From Argentina anserina (taxonomy: Eukaryota > Streptophyta > Magnoliopsida > Rosales > Rosaceae), in assembly GCF_933775445.1 (NCBI RefSeq), contig NC_065876.1:1612001-1676000 (forward strand): a stretch of 64,000 nt of DNA. The letters are read 5' to 3'. Below the pieces are notes generated by a model. The model was given only the letters and a program-made list of their open reading frames with translations. It searched no databases and had not been told where the DNA came from. Position 1 is the stretch's first letter, and the number at the start of each line of letters is the position of its first letter. Both the position numbers and the translations under genes were made by a program. Positions 23,508 to 36,065 of this stretch are shown here, piece after piece.

Positions 23508-24718
23508 ACATATATTGATGTATAATAGATTAACCCGTTAAGTATCACATAAGAAGAATAAACCAATCAATTTTGTGATGTAGTACTATTGATTAGTCCT
23601 GCATACACGATCCCCACAAAGTTAGACTTATTCATCGAATTAATTAAGTAAATTAACTTATATGCCTGCATATATAAGCTAAACTCATTCGTCGGATTAT
23701 AACGTTACTTTTGTAGTTGGAATCATCTTCATTTCATTTTTCTTTTCGATCGGCCCTAGGTCGATCCTAATCTCCATACTACTTTTAGTACTTTACTTCC
23801 CTAAACTTAATACATGCTGGCTAAGCTTGCAAATTCATCAGCTCGTCTTTTAGCTCTAACATGTGCTATGTGATATATCATATACGTCGATTTGGATCCA
23901 AAACTTCATTAAGGATAGAAATCAAGGTTCTGATCGAAAGAAAAGGGGAAATAAATCAAGGGTAGTTAAGGTCGAAATCCCGATCGAGGTGCATACATAT
24001 ATAGAGGCACTACCTATTCACACCACATGATTCATAGGAATGGAAAGATTTGTTTGATATCAATCAGTACAAAGAGAATGAAAACAACCTAATGTCAAAA
24101 TCATGCACACATCATGCGGATTAGGGCTTAATTCCCAAAACAATTACAAAGCGTAAATAAGATACGTACATTATATTTATACACAACCCCATTTAAAGAG
24201 AGAAGGAGTAAATTAGAATACGTTGTAATATTTCGGTGCTGGGGCTACTGTGATATTTCGGTGCTGGTGCCACCACAGTAGTCCCAATGAATGCCACACG
24301 AGATAGATGATGAAGTTAGTGATGAGTCTAAGCATAGCTGACTTTTTGCAATAGCTGCAAGAAAATGCAGAGTAAATGCTATTTTGCTGTCTGGTTTTGA
24401 CTCTTATTGGAGCCATTTAGTACACTTCTGCACAAAATCCTTTTACTCCTTCATTTGTCAGCAAAGTCCTCGATCTCTTCTCTATAAATACCCACAGCAC
24501 AAGGCCAAACCACTGCCTTGGACGTGTGCTTCTTCCTTTGAATACATAACAAGATCATCCTTCACCAGATAGATTCTGGAGATCATTATAAATAGAAATA
24601 GAGAGAGTAAGATCAATCGCACCTCTTCATCGTCATCCTCACCTCACAAGTAGTACATAGCTCGGCTCGAGTTCTAATTTTTACTTGGAGCTAGCTAGAT
24701 CAGAGATATTAGGTTAAA

Positions 24719-26602
24719 ATGGGAAGGCCACCTTGCTGTGACAAAGTTGGAGTGAAAAAAGGGCCATGGACGCCGGAGGAAGACATCATCTTGGTGTCGT
24801 ACATTCAAGAACACGGACCTGGGAATTGGAGATCAGTTCCTACCAACACAGGTGTTCTACTTGAGTTTTGATCTACCCAGCTGCCTGGTTTCATTTCGAT
24901 TCAGTTGGTTTATTATCGCAATTACTCTTTCTTTATTTGGACAAGTCACAGGTGTGATAGCATAAACATCATCTTCTTCTGGAGTCTGGGGGTACTTTTC
25001 ACTTTGTCTTGTTTTCTGCAAGGTTTTAAATGGGGGTTGGTTTGAAGAATTAAAGTCATCTATGGCTTCCTGCCCTGGACAGTCTTGTTAAAATTCATTT
25101 ATTTTTCCTTTCTACCTGCCTATCCTTTTCTTTATCCTGAAGACTTGAACGATCTGGATCTTGCCTGTGGCTAGCTAATGTTTCTTGAACAAATACGTTT
25201 ATACAACAGCTAGCATTATTTGTAACTAATTGATCAGGTATTTCTGGTAATTAATAGTTATCGTTTTCGATGATCAGGTTTGATGAGATGCAGTAAGAGC
25301 TGCCGGCTCAGATGGACTAACTATCTGCGGCCGGGTATCAAACGCGGTAACTTCACCGACCACGAGGAGAAGATGATCATCCACCTCCAAGCTCTTCTGG
25401 GTAATAGGTAATATTTCAATTTCTCAGAAGAGTTCAAGTTATCATCTGCAATTGTATATACAATGTCTTTTAAAACTAGGTAGTGCCTTAATTTACATAT
25501 ATTTTTTGCTGTGAATTTCATGCGTTTTGACTTGATTAGATTATGAGTATTAAACTATGTTTCTGGATATGGGGCTTAGATACTCCCAAATCCAGTAGTC
25601 AGTTCTATAAATATAGATTATGAGTATTGAACTATGTTTCTGGATATGCGTTTTGACTTGATTAGATTATGGGATTTTTTAAACAAAAAATGGAAGTAAT
25701 CTTCTTCTTGGTTGTTTTTATAACTGAACGTTTTAAACTTAGTTGGATATTGATGAAAGATATATTAAATTGAATATGGGTGCAGATGGGCTGCCATAGC
25801 TTCCTACCTTCCTCAGAGAACAGACAATGATATTAAGAATTACTGGAACACCCACCTGAAGAAGAAGCTCAGAAAACTCCAGACAGGTGGTGCTGAAGAT
25901 GGTATTTCAGGTCATTCACAGCAGCCAATTTCCAAGGGTCAGTGGGAGAGAAGGCTCCAAACAGATATCCACATGGCCAAACAAGCCCTTTGCGAGGCTC
26001 TCTCCCTTGACAAACCAGGTCATGATCATCAACATGTGCCAGACTTAAAGCCCTCACTCTCCAATATTAATGGCAGTACTAGTACTACTGCTACCACTAG
26101 AACTCATCAAGCATCCACATATGCGTCCAACACCGAGAATATTGCTCGATTGCTCGAAAACTGGATGAAAAATTCACCGAAAGCTCGAACAAACTCATCG
26201 GACGATCGCGATCATCAAACCCATGTTCATCATCAGAATATGCTCAACAATGGTTCAAGTTCTAGTACCACCGAGGGGGCACAAAGCGGGACAACTACCA
26301 CGCCGGACCATCACGAACACCAGGGTTTAGATTCCTTGTTTAGTAGCTTCAACTCAACCACATTATCCGATAATGCGTCGACTCCACTATCAGCAGGAAA
26401 TAATCATCGTCAAATTAGTACTACTGCTAACAATAATAATACTAGTCTCATGATGTTCCAAGACGAAAGCAAGCCTGATTTAGAGATGGCCTCGGGGGCG
26501 GCAGCAGAAGCAGTAGATCAAGTTCCTCTCACATTGCTGGAGAAGTGGCTCTTAGATGATGCTAATGCACATCAAGCTCATGATCAAGACATGCTGTTTT
26601 AA
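24719..26602 (+). CDS. R2R3-MYB transcription factor, subgroup 1 (MYB31/30/60/96 group)
   Basis: Three exons, 24719-24851, 25278-25407 and 25786-26602, give 359 residues, with the intron positions normal for R2R3-MYBs. The start [20 protein letters not shown] is the subgroup-typical N-terminus. R2 spans about 14-61 (W in [29 protein letters not shown]) and R3 about 67-112 ([38 protein letters not shown]). R3 lacks the bHLH-interaction signature, as far as I can see. The C-terminus carries [13 protein letters not shown], the subgroup-1 end motif. Family members act in the nucleus on wax or very-long-chain fatty acid genes, drought and ABA responses, or guard cells. Position next to the hydrolase and mini zinc finger genes favours MYB31 (At1g74650) as the orthologue, by synteny only. 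A TATA box (24483-24490) lies upstream. Confidence 0.93.
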
Positions 26603-27836
26603 ATTAATCGATCAGATTAAAGACGCTCCTCCTCAATCCCCATCGCCGTTTATTAATTAGGGCTTCGTTTTACTTTGTTTTAATTTTCTCAGGTCAGGCT
26701 TTTGTAGCCTTGTAAAAATGTTTCTTTTCTTCCTCTCTTTTTTCTTCTTGCGTGAGATGCAGGAAGATTACACCCCAGAGTGTATCGAAAGAACAAAAGA
26801 TGTAAATTATAAAATATATATATATATATATATATTTACATGCATATACTTTGTTCTGGAAAATAATGAAAAATCAATTAAAAGTAGATTTTTATATACA
26901 AATGAGACTTAAAAGGCTCAAAAATAAAAAAATATAAAGATTAAATATTAAAGTGAACTCATCGCGCCTACGTGCCTACGTCTAGTTTCCTTTTTTTTTA
27001 AGTCGTGAATTACCGTGAGAAATTATTAAAACAAAAGTTAATTAAGCTTGACAAGATGGCGATGAGGTGTCACAAAAAGTGACCAGTGTAGTTATAATAA
27101 TAGTTACTATGAAGTACTGTCGGTAGGAGAAATTGAAGTTGGCTTCTTGAATGGTAGGTTCAGTATTAAATGCGATTATTATGTGGCTTAAAAAAGTCTT
27201 CCGCATACTACACTAGTGCAGATCGAAGTATAACTAGTTACCCGAGCACTATGGCTTACGTACTGTTAATCTATATATAAACACATATGGCTTAATATAT
27301 GATATTTAGTTTTTAGGAAAATAAATATTTATATTTAAATCATAATGATGTTGATCTATTTAATAAGTTTTTTATAATCTGCATATATATATACTTGCTA
27401 GATTTTATACGTACGTACCTCTACTTTTGTAGTTTCATTTTCGCTTGTCTAGCTCTTATTACTGTACGGGTGTAATTAGGTTTGGAAACAATTGAAGCAT
27501 TTCAAGTACAGGTTATTAGTTCAGTTAATAATAGGATTAAAAAGACCGTGAACCTACCAATCCTGGTGGATCTTAAGACTTCGCCGCGTATCTAATGATG
27601 GAGATTACTAGTCATAATAAGAGCTACCTAACAAAGAAGGCATTATGCAATGAGAAGCGGATATGAGAATTATGACTCTATCTCCAATGATCTAATTATG
27701 CACAAACACCACGTACAATTCCATCATTTCCATGTACTTAATTTTTTGACAAAGGGGTAAATGGATTCGGGGCACCCACCAATCTAGAGCATTATGCACC
27801 ACATAAGGCGAGCATGCACTCAACTAATTCGATACG
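26603..27836. other. 3' flank of the MYB gene
   Basis: Probable 3'UTR, then AT-rich spacer with a TA run at about 26815-26834. No gene recognised. Confidence 0.3.
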
Positions 27837-27841
27837 GTGTT

Positions 27842-28840
27842 TGTTGAAGATTAGAGATCTCAAATATAAGAAATGACAAATAAAATAGAGCTTATAAGTG
27901 GGTGGATAATACCCAATTGTATCGAGGCATTTTGTGATTAAAACCCAATACATGTGAGGTGGCTAAGTTTGGATAGTATCGGTACAATTTGTCAACATGC
28001 AACGCTTGTTATTGTTTAACATGATATCAGAGCGGGTCACTCTATAGTCGCGCCTCCAATCTATTGTGGGCCCGAATTGAGTGTCACTTTGTCATGGGCC
28101 CAAGTTAGGTGTCATTATCATGTCATCGGAGGATTTCCGATTAGATTGTCACTCGTGGGTTACTGGACCTTAGTTTATTTCGTCTCAGTGTGTAGGATGT
28201 TAATTTGTCACATGCAAACCTAAAAATTAGGTTGCACGTGAGGGGCGTATTGGAGATGAGAGATCATACATTTAAGAAGTGACAAATAAAATAGAGATTA
28301 TAAGTGGGTGGATATTACCTAATTGTACCGAGGCCGATTGTGATTAAAACCCAACACCTGTGAGGTGGCTAGGTTGGGATAATATCAGTACAGTTGGTCC
28401 ACATGTCACGCTTGTTGCTGTATAATATGGTATCAGAGCGGGTCCATCTCCAGTCGTGCCTCAAATCTGTTGTGGGCTTGAGTTGGGTGACACTTTGTCA
28501 TGGGCTCAAGTTAGGTTCTATTATCATGTCATCGGAGGGTTTCCGATTGGATGGTCACCAAGTGTCATTGGTTACTGGACCTTGGTTTATTTCGTCCCAG
28601 TGTGTGGGATGTTAATCTGTCACGTACATACCTAAAAATTATGTTGCACGTGAGAGGGCGTGTTGGAGATGAGAGATATCACATCTAAGAAGTGACAAAT
28701 AAAATAGAGCTTATAAGTGGGTGGTTAATACCCAATTGTACCGAGACCTTTTGTGATTAAAACACAATACCTATGAGGTGGCTAAGTTGAGACAATATCG
28801 GTATAGTTGGTATACGGGCCACACTTGTCGTTGTTTAACA
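27842..28840 (+). mobile_element. TRIM retrotransposon, tandem form: LTR-internal-LTR-internal-LTR
   Basis: Three related LTRs of about 180 bp (27842-28021, 28248-28427, 28661-28840) alternate with two internal parts of about 230 bp. After the first and second LTR sits a primer-binding site (TGATATCAGAGCGGGT, TGGTATCAGAGCGGGT) matching the 3' end of initiator tRNA-Met, and before the second and third LTR a purine-rich tract (GTGAGGGGCG, GTGAGAGGGCG). There is no coding capacity. The whole array is flanked by one perfect 5-bp duplication, GTGTT (27837-27841 and 28841-28845), so it is one insertion unit. Confidence 0.85.
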
Positions 28841-29378
28841 GTGTTAAACGTTGATTACCATGTGATAGTGGTCATACTAAGTCAAGGATTTCCACCTTGT
28901 AATAATTCAACTAATTATAAGGTTCTATAACAGTTAGATTATAGGGGCTGACACTTTGTCCGGGCATATTGTCTTTGCATCTTGCAAGACCCCGAATGCT
29001 TAACAACATACCAATAAGAAACTTGAAAATATTGGGGCTGAAACTTAAGTGAGAGCTCCACTCGAGTAATGTTGTCCCTAATGACCCTCATCCATCGACG
29101 CCGCCCTACGTACTCTTTTTTTTTTTTTTTTGGAAATGACCCTACGTACTCTAAACCCATAAGAATGTATGGATTCGATGAACTTGGCCAGAAATATTTG
29201 GACAAATAACACTAGTGTAGTTCTCAACTCAAGGAGAGATTACATTTAGGACGAAGAAATCTTGAGAATGATGAATTGTACTTAGGGTGACAAATCTAAT
29301 TGAGGAAACGGGTTGAAAAAAGCTGTGTAAGTTATGTATAAATTAAATCAAATCACCCTACCTCATTACTCATTACAC
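28841..29378. other. Spacer between TRIM array and a hAT-like element
   Basis: No gene recognised. An odd T run lies at about 29116-29132. Confidence 0.25.
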
Positions 29379-29970
29379 GTAGGGGTTGATGTAGGATTAG
29401 AATCTAGGGAGGATTTCAAATTTGGCTGGAGACCAATTTTTTTTTTTTATAATGTGAATTGAAATCAAAGAACTAATCTATGTGAAATCGACGGAGAATC
29501 GAAGAATCGGAGAATCGGTCAATCAGATAGTACCTGAAACGGTTGAAAGTTGAGTGAAAATGATTAGGTGAAGAAACAGTGAAGAAGGCGGATCACCTTA
29601 ATTCCCTAAGCCAGAAAATCAGTCACCATCTCGGGCCTCTTCTTCTATGTCGGTGTCGCAACTCCATCTATGATTGTGAGGGTGGGAGGACCAGAGGAGT
29701 GTGGCGAAGGGGACTGGATCAACAATCGAGACTACGATCTATAAGGGTGGGAGAACCGAATGAGTGTGGCGGAGGACTGGAGCAGGCCACCAGTAGTGGA
29801 GATCGACAGATCGCACATTCGCACATATTCTTCTTCTTTTGTTGTGTGCAACTCACAAACACAAACCAAATTTTTTATTTATTGGGCTAGCATACATGTA
29901 TAAAATATTTTGGGTTTCAAATTTTTGTATGGGCTCCAGCACATACAAACTTTGGCTTGATCCGCCCCTG
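29379..29970. mobile_element. Probable hAT-type MITE of the GGCGGATC family, eroded left end
   Basis: The right end read inward is CAGGGGCGGATCAAGCC, the family terminus. The left end is decayed (GTAGGGGTTGATGTAGGATT). I find no convincing target duplication; ATCACCCT (29352-29359) resembles ATCACCCA (29971-29978), but about 20 bases separate it from the left terminus. The short open frame at 29579-29890 lies inside and resembles no protein. Confidence 0.55.
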
Positions 29971-30068
29971 ATCACCCAGGGCTAAAACGAAGAATATACT
30001 TCAACAAAACAGTACATAAGGATTGGAAGAAGAAACAAACCCTCCTTGTGATGGTGGCTAGAGTTTGT

Positions 30069-30069
<1 letters not shown>

Positions 30070-30105
<36 letters not shown>
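30070..30105. repeat. (TA)n microsatellite
   Basis: A simple TA run of about 36 bases in non-coding DNA. Confidence 0.9.
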
Positions 30106-30109
<4 letters not shown>

Positions 30110-30323
30110 GAGATATGTCATAATTTCCTAATTTCCCTTTGATTTTTGTAATATCAACTAATTATCAGATTATCATCCAAAAAACTAATTATCAGATTTG
30201 TAAGTATTTATATTTTCATATAAAGGTTGTATTCTAGATATTAATCTTGAATTTGATAGATTTTGACCTCAAAACTGGATTAAATGACCCTGACAAGTGG
30301 AATGGACGTGTGTAAGTGATTCT

Positions 30324-30890
30324 TGTTGGAGATGAGAGATCCCACATCTAAGAAGTGACAAAGAAAATAAAGCTTATAAGTGGGTGGATAATAACCAATT
30401 GGACCGATGCCTTTTGTGATTAAAACCCAACACCTGTGAGGTGGCTAAGTTGGGACAATATCGGTACAGTTGGTCCACGGGCCACGCTTGTCGTTGTTTA
30501 ACATGGTATCAGAGCGGGTCCCTCTCTAGTCGCGCCTCTAATCTTTCGTGGGCCCGAGTTGAGTGCCACTTTGTCATGCCATCGAAGGATTTCCGATTGG
30601 ATGACCACTAAGTGTCGTTGGTTACTGGACCTTAGTTTCTTTCATCCCATTATGTGGGATGTTAATCTGTCACGTGCAGACCTAAAAATTAGGTTGCACG
30701 TGAGGGGGCGTGTTGGAGATGAGAGATCACACATCTAAGAAGTGACAAAGAAAATAAAGCTTATAAGTGGGTGGATAATAACCAATTGGACCGAGGCCTT
30801 TTGTGATTAAAACCCAACACCTGTGAGGTGGCTAAGTTGGAACAATATCGGTACAATTGATCTACGGGCCACGCTTGTCGCTGTTTAACA
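30324..30890 (+). mobile_element. Complete TRIM retrotransposon (567 bp)
   Basis: Two near-identical 180-bp LTRs (30324-30503 and 30711-30890) start TGTTGGAGATGAGAG and end TTTAACA. The primer-binding site TGGTATCAGAGCGGGT (from 30504) matches initiator tRNA-Met, and a purine tract GAGGGGGCG (30702-30710) abuts the 3' LTR. A perfect 5-bp duplication ATTCT flanks it (30319-30323 and 30891-30895). There is no open frame, so it needs enzymes from elsewhere. A 14-bp stem lies at 30671-30702, next to the purine tract. Same family as the array at 27842. Confidence 0.92.
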
Positions 30891-30895
30891 ATTCT

Positions 30896-31053
30896 TTAGT
30901 GTATTTGTTTCTTAATTAATGATACTCGTAGTAGTGTACTAATTTGAACTAGTTTATTCTCAACGCCGATGTACTGATGTATCGGGCGCGCTGACTTCCT
31001 TACGATAGTGAACATAACAGTCTTTGTGCCAAGGGAATATATACTTTAATCGG

Positions 31054-31093
<40 letters not shown>

Positions 31094-33725
31094 TTTTCAA
31101 GATCTTAATCATAATTAATTTTGTTTTAGTGAGAGTGTGACCGTGTGAGACGACATAAGAAAATTCCAATGCCATCAGGAGTTGCCTATGATCGCAAACA
31201 TTGGTCTTATTAATTCCATCACGTGTGAAGTTTCTGACTTTAAACGGAAATCACTGACAAATTCCTAGCCTCACCAAGTAAACCTAACAAGAAACTGGAC
31301 AATGAAAATGATTCAATCTTTCTAAGAAATTGTTAATCGAATGGAAAGAGCTACGGATCAGATGTTTAATTTCCAAAGTCCTTTTTTTTGCCAGAATGAG
31401 ATGAAGTATACTTTATGCATGCATGGATCGATATCGATATTCAAACTCAAAACGTACTATTTAAAAATTAACAAACATTGTGTTTTTAGGTGTATTTAAA
31501 TTTATTAAAATTATGCATGATATAAGACTTTTGATTTTAGTTTTAATAAAATAGTGTGAACAAAGTGTTGATATATATGAAACATTCGATTGAATTTTTT
31601 TTAATCCAAAATCAAATTATTTTTTTAGTAACAATGACGTTATTATTGTATTGAACAATCTTAGAGTACAATGAGAAGCTTTGAAGCTTCTATATCAGGA
31701 GGAACATGCACGCCCAATCCATGAGGAAAAATAGAAGAAGAACGCAGAACCCTTTGGTCGAATTAAAAGAATCCGACATAAGATCGATCGAGAGACTCAA
31801 AAGATTTTGCAAGTTAATATACAAGCTAGATTCCATACATTGATTATATGTCTTCATATATAGGCATAACTCACAACTGATTCCCTAAGATACTTTTCTC
31901 TCCGACTCACAGACACAGCACGGTGCCATGCACAGGCTGCTCGAGGCAAGGCGGAAATTACTAGCGCTCGATCTATAGTTTCGACTTTGGATAGAGAAAG
32001 CCTATGAATTCCCAGTTTCCCACCTTGAAAAGCTAGATAGCTCGTAATTAAGGAAGTTTCCGTTTCCAGCTAGATGTCGAAGAAGCCATGAGAGACAAAT
32101 GGTAAAGTGTAATGGAAATTTATAGATGCCGTCGACTGTGGTAGTAGAGCAGTAATGGCCAAATGGGTGAGTTTTATGCCAAAGTCGTGAGAGCCCATGT
32201 TCCTCGCCAGTCGCCATATATATATAGTGACCACCTAGCTAACCTTTTCTTTTTTCTTCTCCGATCTATTTAATATTTCTCACTAGTTCATTACTGTCAT
32301 TTAGATTTAGTCATGAATGAACTCTTTTTATGGCTCAAATATTTTAGGCAGTAAAATCTAGGTAGCTTAGGGTTTACACTAATTAATTAATGTCTCGTTA
32401 AGAACCTGAAATAAACACGTACGATAGATATAAGAGTTACTTTCAAACACCATGGATACAGTTTATCTAGCTATTTCGTCAGATTCAGTCCCGAAACTCG
32501 ATCTGGAAAATTCCTTGCTGAGGGAGAGGAAGAAATACCCATACAAACACATGCATGCTTGTTGCCGGCCATTATTGGCGAGACGCAATGTTACAGCTTT
32601 TCCATATTGGGAAATACTACAACGTGTAAGTGCATGTCATGTGTTATGTGTATGATTATCATAAAATTATAAAATGATTCCTCACAATAATATTAGTCTT
32701 TCAGGTGTTAACACAATCCTTTATGGGTACAATGTCTTTAACACGATAAATTTTCTGAATTACCGGCCACATGAGTCCCCGATCAGGTGGTATAATAAGT
32801 TTCTGAAGTAAATGAGTCATCCAAATTGTAATAAAAACTGCCGCATAAGAAAAATTAAGACGTCATAACCTTTACACCCGTTGCATGTTATCATTTCAAG
32901 AGCCCTCAAGCTTAATTATCAATATAATCGTTGTCTATATATATAAGATGGCTTATTATTGACCAAAAATTCAGTGCTTGATCTGTGTAATCAAATAATT
33001 CTGGCTAAAGGAAGATATATCTGTAATCAATCAGTTCCAAACTCCTAATAGTTTTCCAATAGGTGGAATACAAAGACAAAAGTATATTAAACAAAACATG
33101 CAATTGTCTATCTTATAATTAATCAAATTAAATAGAGAAAAAGGAGTAGGGACGTTTTAGGTAAACAATTCACACAGACTAATAATCAAACTGGACAGAA
33201 GCATGTGCGATTTAGACAGGAGGATTTGGGGTTTGCTAGGCCTGTTTAATTATATATCAACTCTAAAAACTTGAATATTACGTAAATTAAATCATGTGGT
33301 GGTCGAGATCGTAGGGGATTCACATATACACAATAGACAGCACAACGGTGGCCTAATTGGTCCCGTTGAGACTTGAGACCCCGACCGGGGACCATTGTTA
33401 ATCTCCCTCTCCTTCTCCATCTCACACAATTCTTTTGTATTTCGTAGGGTCGATATCAATCGACCTGAGCTTTCGAATCGTTCTGTTCACGACGAACCCC
33501 GTAATCAAATATGGCCAACAAACTTATAATTATAAATCATCTTTCACGTACTCAAGTGTCTACTTAGCTTGTGGGCACAATTAATAACATCAGTCATCCA
33601 TGAAGAAAAATCAAACTATGTATCATGCATGTTAGTTGCATGCATTAATATACACTATTGAAGTGTGTGGCTGTGTGCTATAACTCTTTAGATCTTTTAA
33701 TTGGATTCAATTCCATATATCTAAA
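30896..33725. other. Long intergenic stretch, no gene recognised
   Basis: AT-rich, with a TA microsatellite at about 31059-31090. Open frames here (for example near 32002-32217 and 32452-32655) are short and without known motifs. Confidence 0.3.
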
Positions 33726-33734
33726 TAAATAAAT

Positions 33735-36056
33735 GGTAAATTATTCTTATAGTACTTAATGTATGACTACTTGAACAATTTGATACCTGATATATGAAAA
33801 CAGATAATTTGGTATCTAAATTTTTTTTGTATTCCTTTTTGGTACTTATATAATTTTTAATCATATTTTCAGGGTTATTTACGTAGTTTTAGTTATCAAC
33901 TACTTAAATCCACACTTAAATTCATTTTTTCCTATTATCTCCTAATTGCCTCTCAATTACCTTCAAAAGTTTTGTACATCTCCCTTATTTAGCATCTACT
34001 ATGTATATATCTAAGGACTATATCTAAATATAAGTCTTCTTAATATAGTTATTGCATCCAATAAATTACTTTTAGGTATAAGTGATTTTTTAAATCAAAA
34101 TGTCAACTAATTATATTCAGTCAGTAGAATCAAGATAACACACTCTCAGGGGTTGACAAAAAAAGTTATCTCTTAACCCTAAAATCTAGTAAAAACAAGC
34201 CAATATGGCCATGACTTACCTTTTTCAGAACTGTTTTTAGCAAATAACAAGCTTAAACCAATATAGAAAAAAGAGTAAAAGGTACCAACTACATAAACTT
34301 AGACTTGCCTTCAAATTAAAAGATAATAATAAAACCCAGCAAAGATAAGTTTCCTCATCTTTGTCGTCGATTCTACAGGCTGAATCTCCATATGTTGCAT
34401 CTTTAACACTGCCCCATCAGAATCCCAGGCCCAGGTTCAAAAGGCTCAAGACCAATAGACAAAGCAGAGCCCAAATGACCTAAGAGGAAATTGTTGTGGG
34501 CACCCCACCAGATTGCTAAGTAGCAACGCCAAGCAAGCCACCCTCATCGACTACCCGCTGAGTGCCTCTGTCAATATCATCTCCAATCCTAAAACCACTA
34601 GCAAGGGGCCCGTCCGCCTAAGATCCTAGCACGATGGAATCTTTAGAAGACCCATTAGCCAAATCCCAACATCCAACACCACCAACTGTCAGATCTCAAA
34701 ATTAGCTTCTAACCTTCGTCGTCGTTAACTAGAAAGCCCAACCTGCATGAGTACCTTTTGCAGGTCTACCTTGTCGGAAAATAGCACGGACTTGCGGTGC
34801 TAATCGCAAGTGAACAAACCCGTTAGAAACTTCAACCAATCGCATATAGGCAATCTGACAACATGAACTGCTAATACCTCCATCAATATGAGCCAATGAG
34901 GCCATGGCATGGATTTAGGAAATCCCGACGAGCAAACCCGGCCTGATCACCACATGTTTGTTGGCATAAAATTGGATAGGATAGACGATGACGCAACCTG
35001 TAAAGTCTCATTGCAGCAATGGTGCCCTATACGTCGTTCTTGTCTTCTCCCTTTGAGAACCAAGACAATGTTGGAATTTGAGGCGACATCACCTTGATCT
35101 TCTGATGGTGGAGGAGCGGGTTCGTCTGCCGGAGATTGAGCAACACCAGTGTCGGTCGGCATAGTTTTACGACAAGTTGGAGTGAGGCATGTTGGGCAAT
35201 GGGCCAGCCTATTGGATTTTGCGCTAAAACCTTGAGCCTAGCACGACTTTTACGGTCCATGGCCCTAGTTTGGAAGCATCCAATGTAGAGTACTCAATTG
35301 ATGGCATAGGCCTGAGTTGGGTGGTTTGATAATTCTAGGGTTCATGGAGTTTTATTTTGCTTATTTTCGCATTTGATTTCTAGTTATGTCAGTTTGTTAG
35401 TCTTTATTTCAGATTTTGATTTTAATAAGCTCGTTTGTGGGCCGTTATTTTCTTTAGCTTTCATTTGGAGTAGTTCTTTCACTCCATTTGTTTGGTCCTT
35501 GTAGCCATGCATGACAATTGCCAAATTGACGGTTGATCATGAGACTACTAACTTTCACCATAACCATTCATTTGTTTGATGCAATCGACTATGAAGACGA
35601 TTTTTGTTTATGTTGATCTTTTACAGAAATGATCTTTAGTAATAAACTAAACCTTTGAACGGTTAAAATCATGTATTTATATTCGCAAAGTGTACAAATA
35701 AACGAGAGTTTGGACGCACGCGTACATACTAGTTTGTACGCAAGTTTTTCCCGTCATTTATTCCCCTAAAAATTATACTAATATTATATTTGGATATATG
35801 CGTAGTGGATGCTAAGTGGAGAACATATATTTTGGGGATAAATGAGAGACAATTTTGTGATGATAGAAAAATATGAAGAAATATAAAATTAAGAAGCTAA
35901 GGACTAAAGTGACGAAAATAACTAAAAATATTATCAAAATTGACAAAAGTACAAAAAAATAATACAAATGAGAATTTCAGGTACTAAATTATATGTTTTC
36001 AGATACTAAATTGTCCAAATGGGCGTACATCATGTACTTTAAAATAAATTTACCTA
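33735..36056. mobile_element. Mutator-like element with long terminal inverted repeats and unidentified cargo (2.3 kb)
   Basis: Inverted repeats of about 170 bp face each other: the left arm starts GGTAAATTATTCTTATAGTAC, and the right arm read inward starts TAGGTAAATTTATTTTAAAG, with matching blocks such as AATTTGATACCTGA and AATTTAGTATCTGA. The 9-bp sequence TAAATAAAT lies on both sides (33726-33734 and 36057-36065), fitting Mutator-like transposition, though it is low-complexity. Between the arms, about 34150-35330 is much richer in GC than the surroundings and broken in every frame. It could be captured host sequence (Pack-MULE style) or remains of the element's own genes; I do not recognise it. 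Confidence 0.7.
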
Positions 36057-36065
36057 TAAATAAAT

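Larger units (their letters stand above)
22044..24718. other. Upstream region of the MYB gene
   Basis: No gene. It contains a GT/AT compound microsatellite (about 22774-22852), a small foldback at 23420-23507, and the MYB promoter at its right end with a TATA box (TATAAATA, 24483-24490) about 230 bases before the ATG. The short open frame across the microsatellite is a repeat artefact. Confidence 0.4.

Noticed and set aside
25786..25830. miR858-like target in the MYB R3 exon (AGAGAACAGACAATGA)
   Set aside because: Only the half pairing with the miRNA 5' end fits; I count seven or more mismatches overall, and the core is just the conserved RTDND coding sequence.
28022..30520. Cassandra-type TRIM (LTRs with 5S rRNA promoter)
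   Set aside because: I looked for 5S box A and box C in the 180-bp LTRs and saw neither, so only a generic TRIM call is made.
35027..35260. Basic 77-codon minus-strand frame inside the long-TIR element
   Set aside because: It overlaps two other equally unsupported frames and has no recognisable domain; kept only as uncharacterised cargo.
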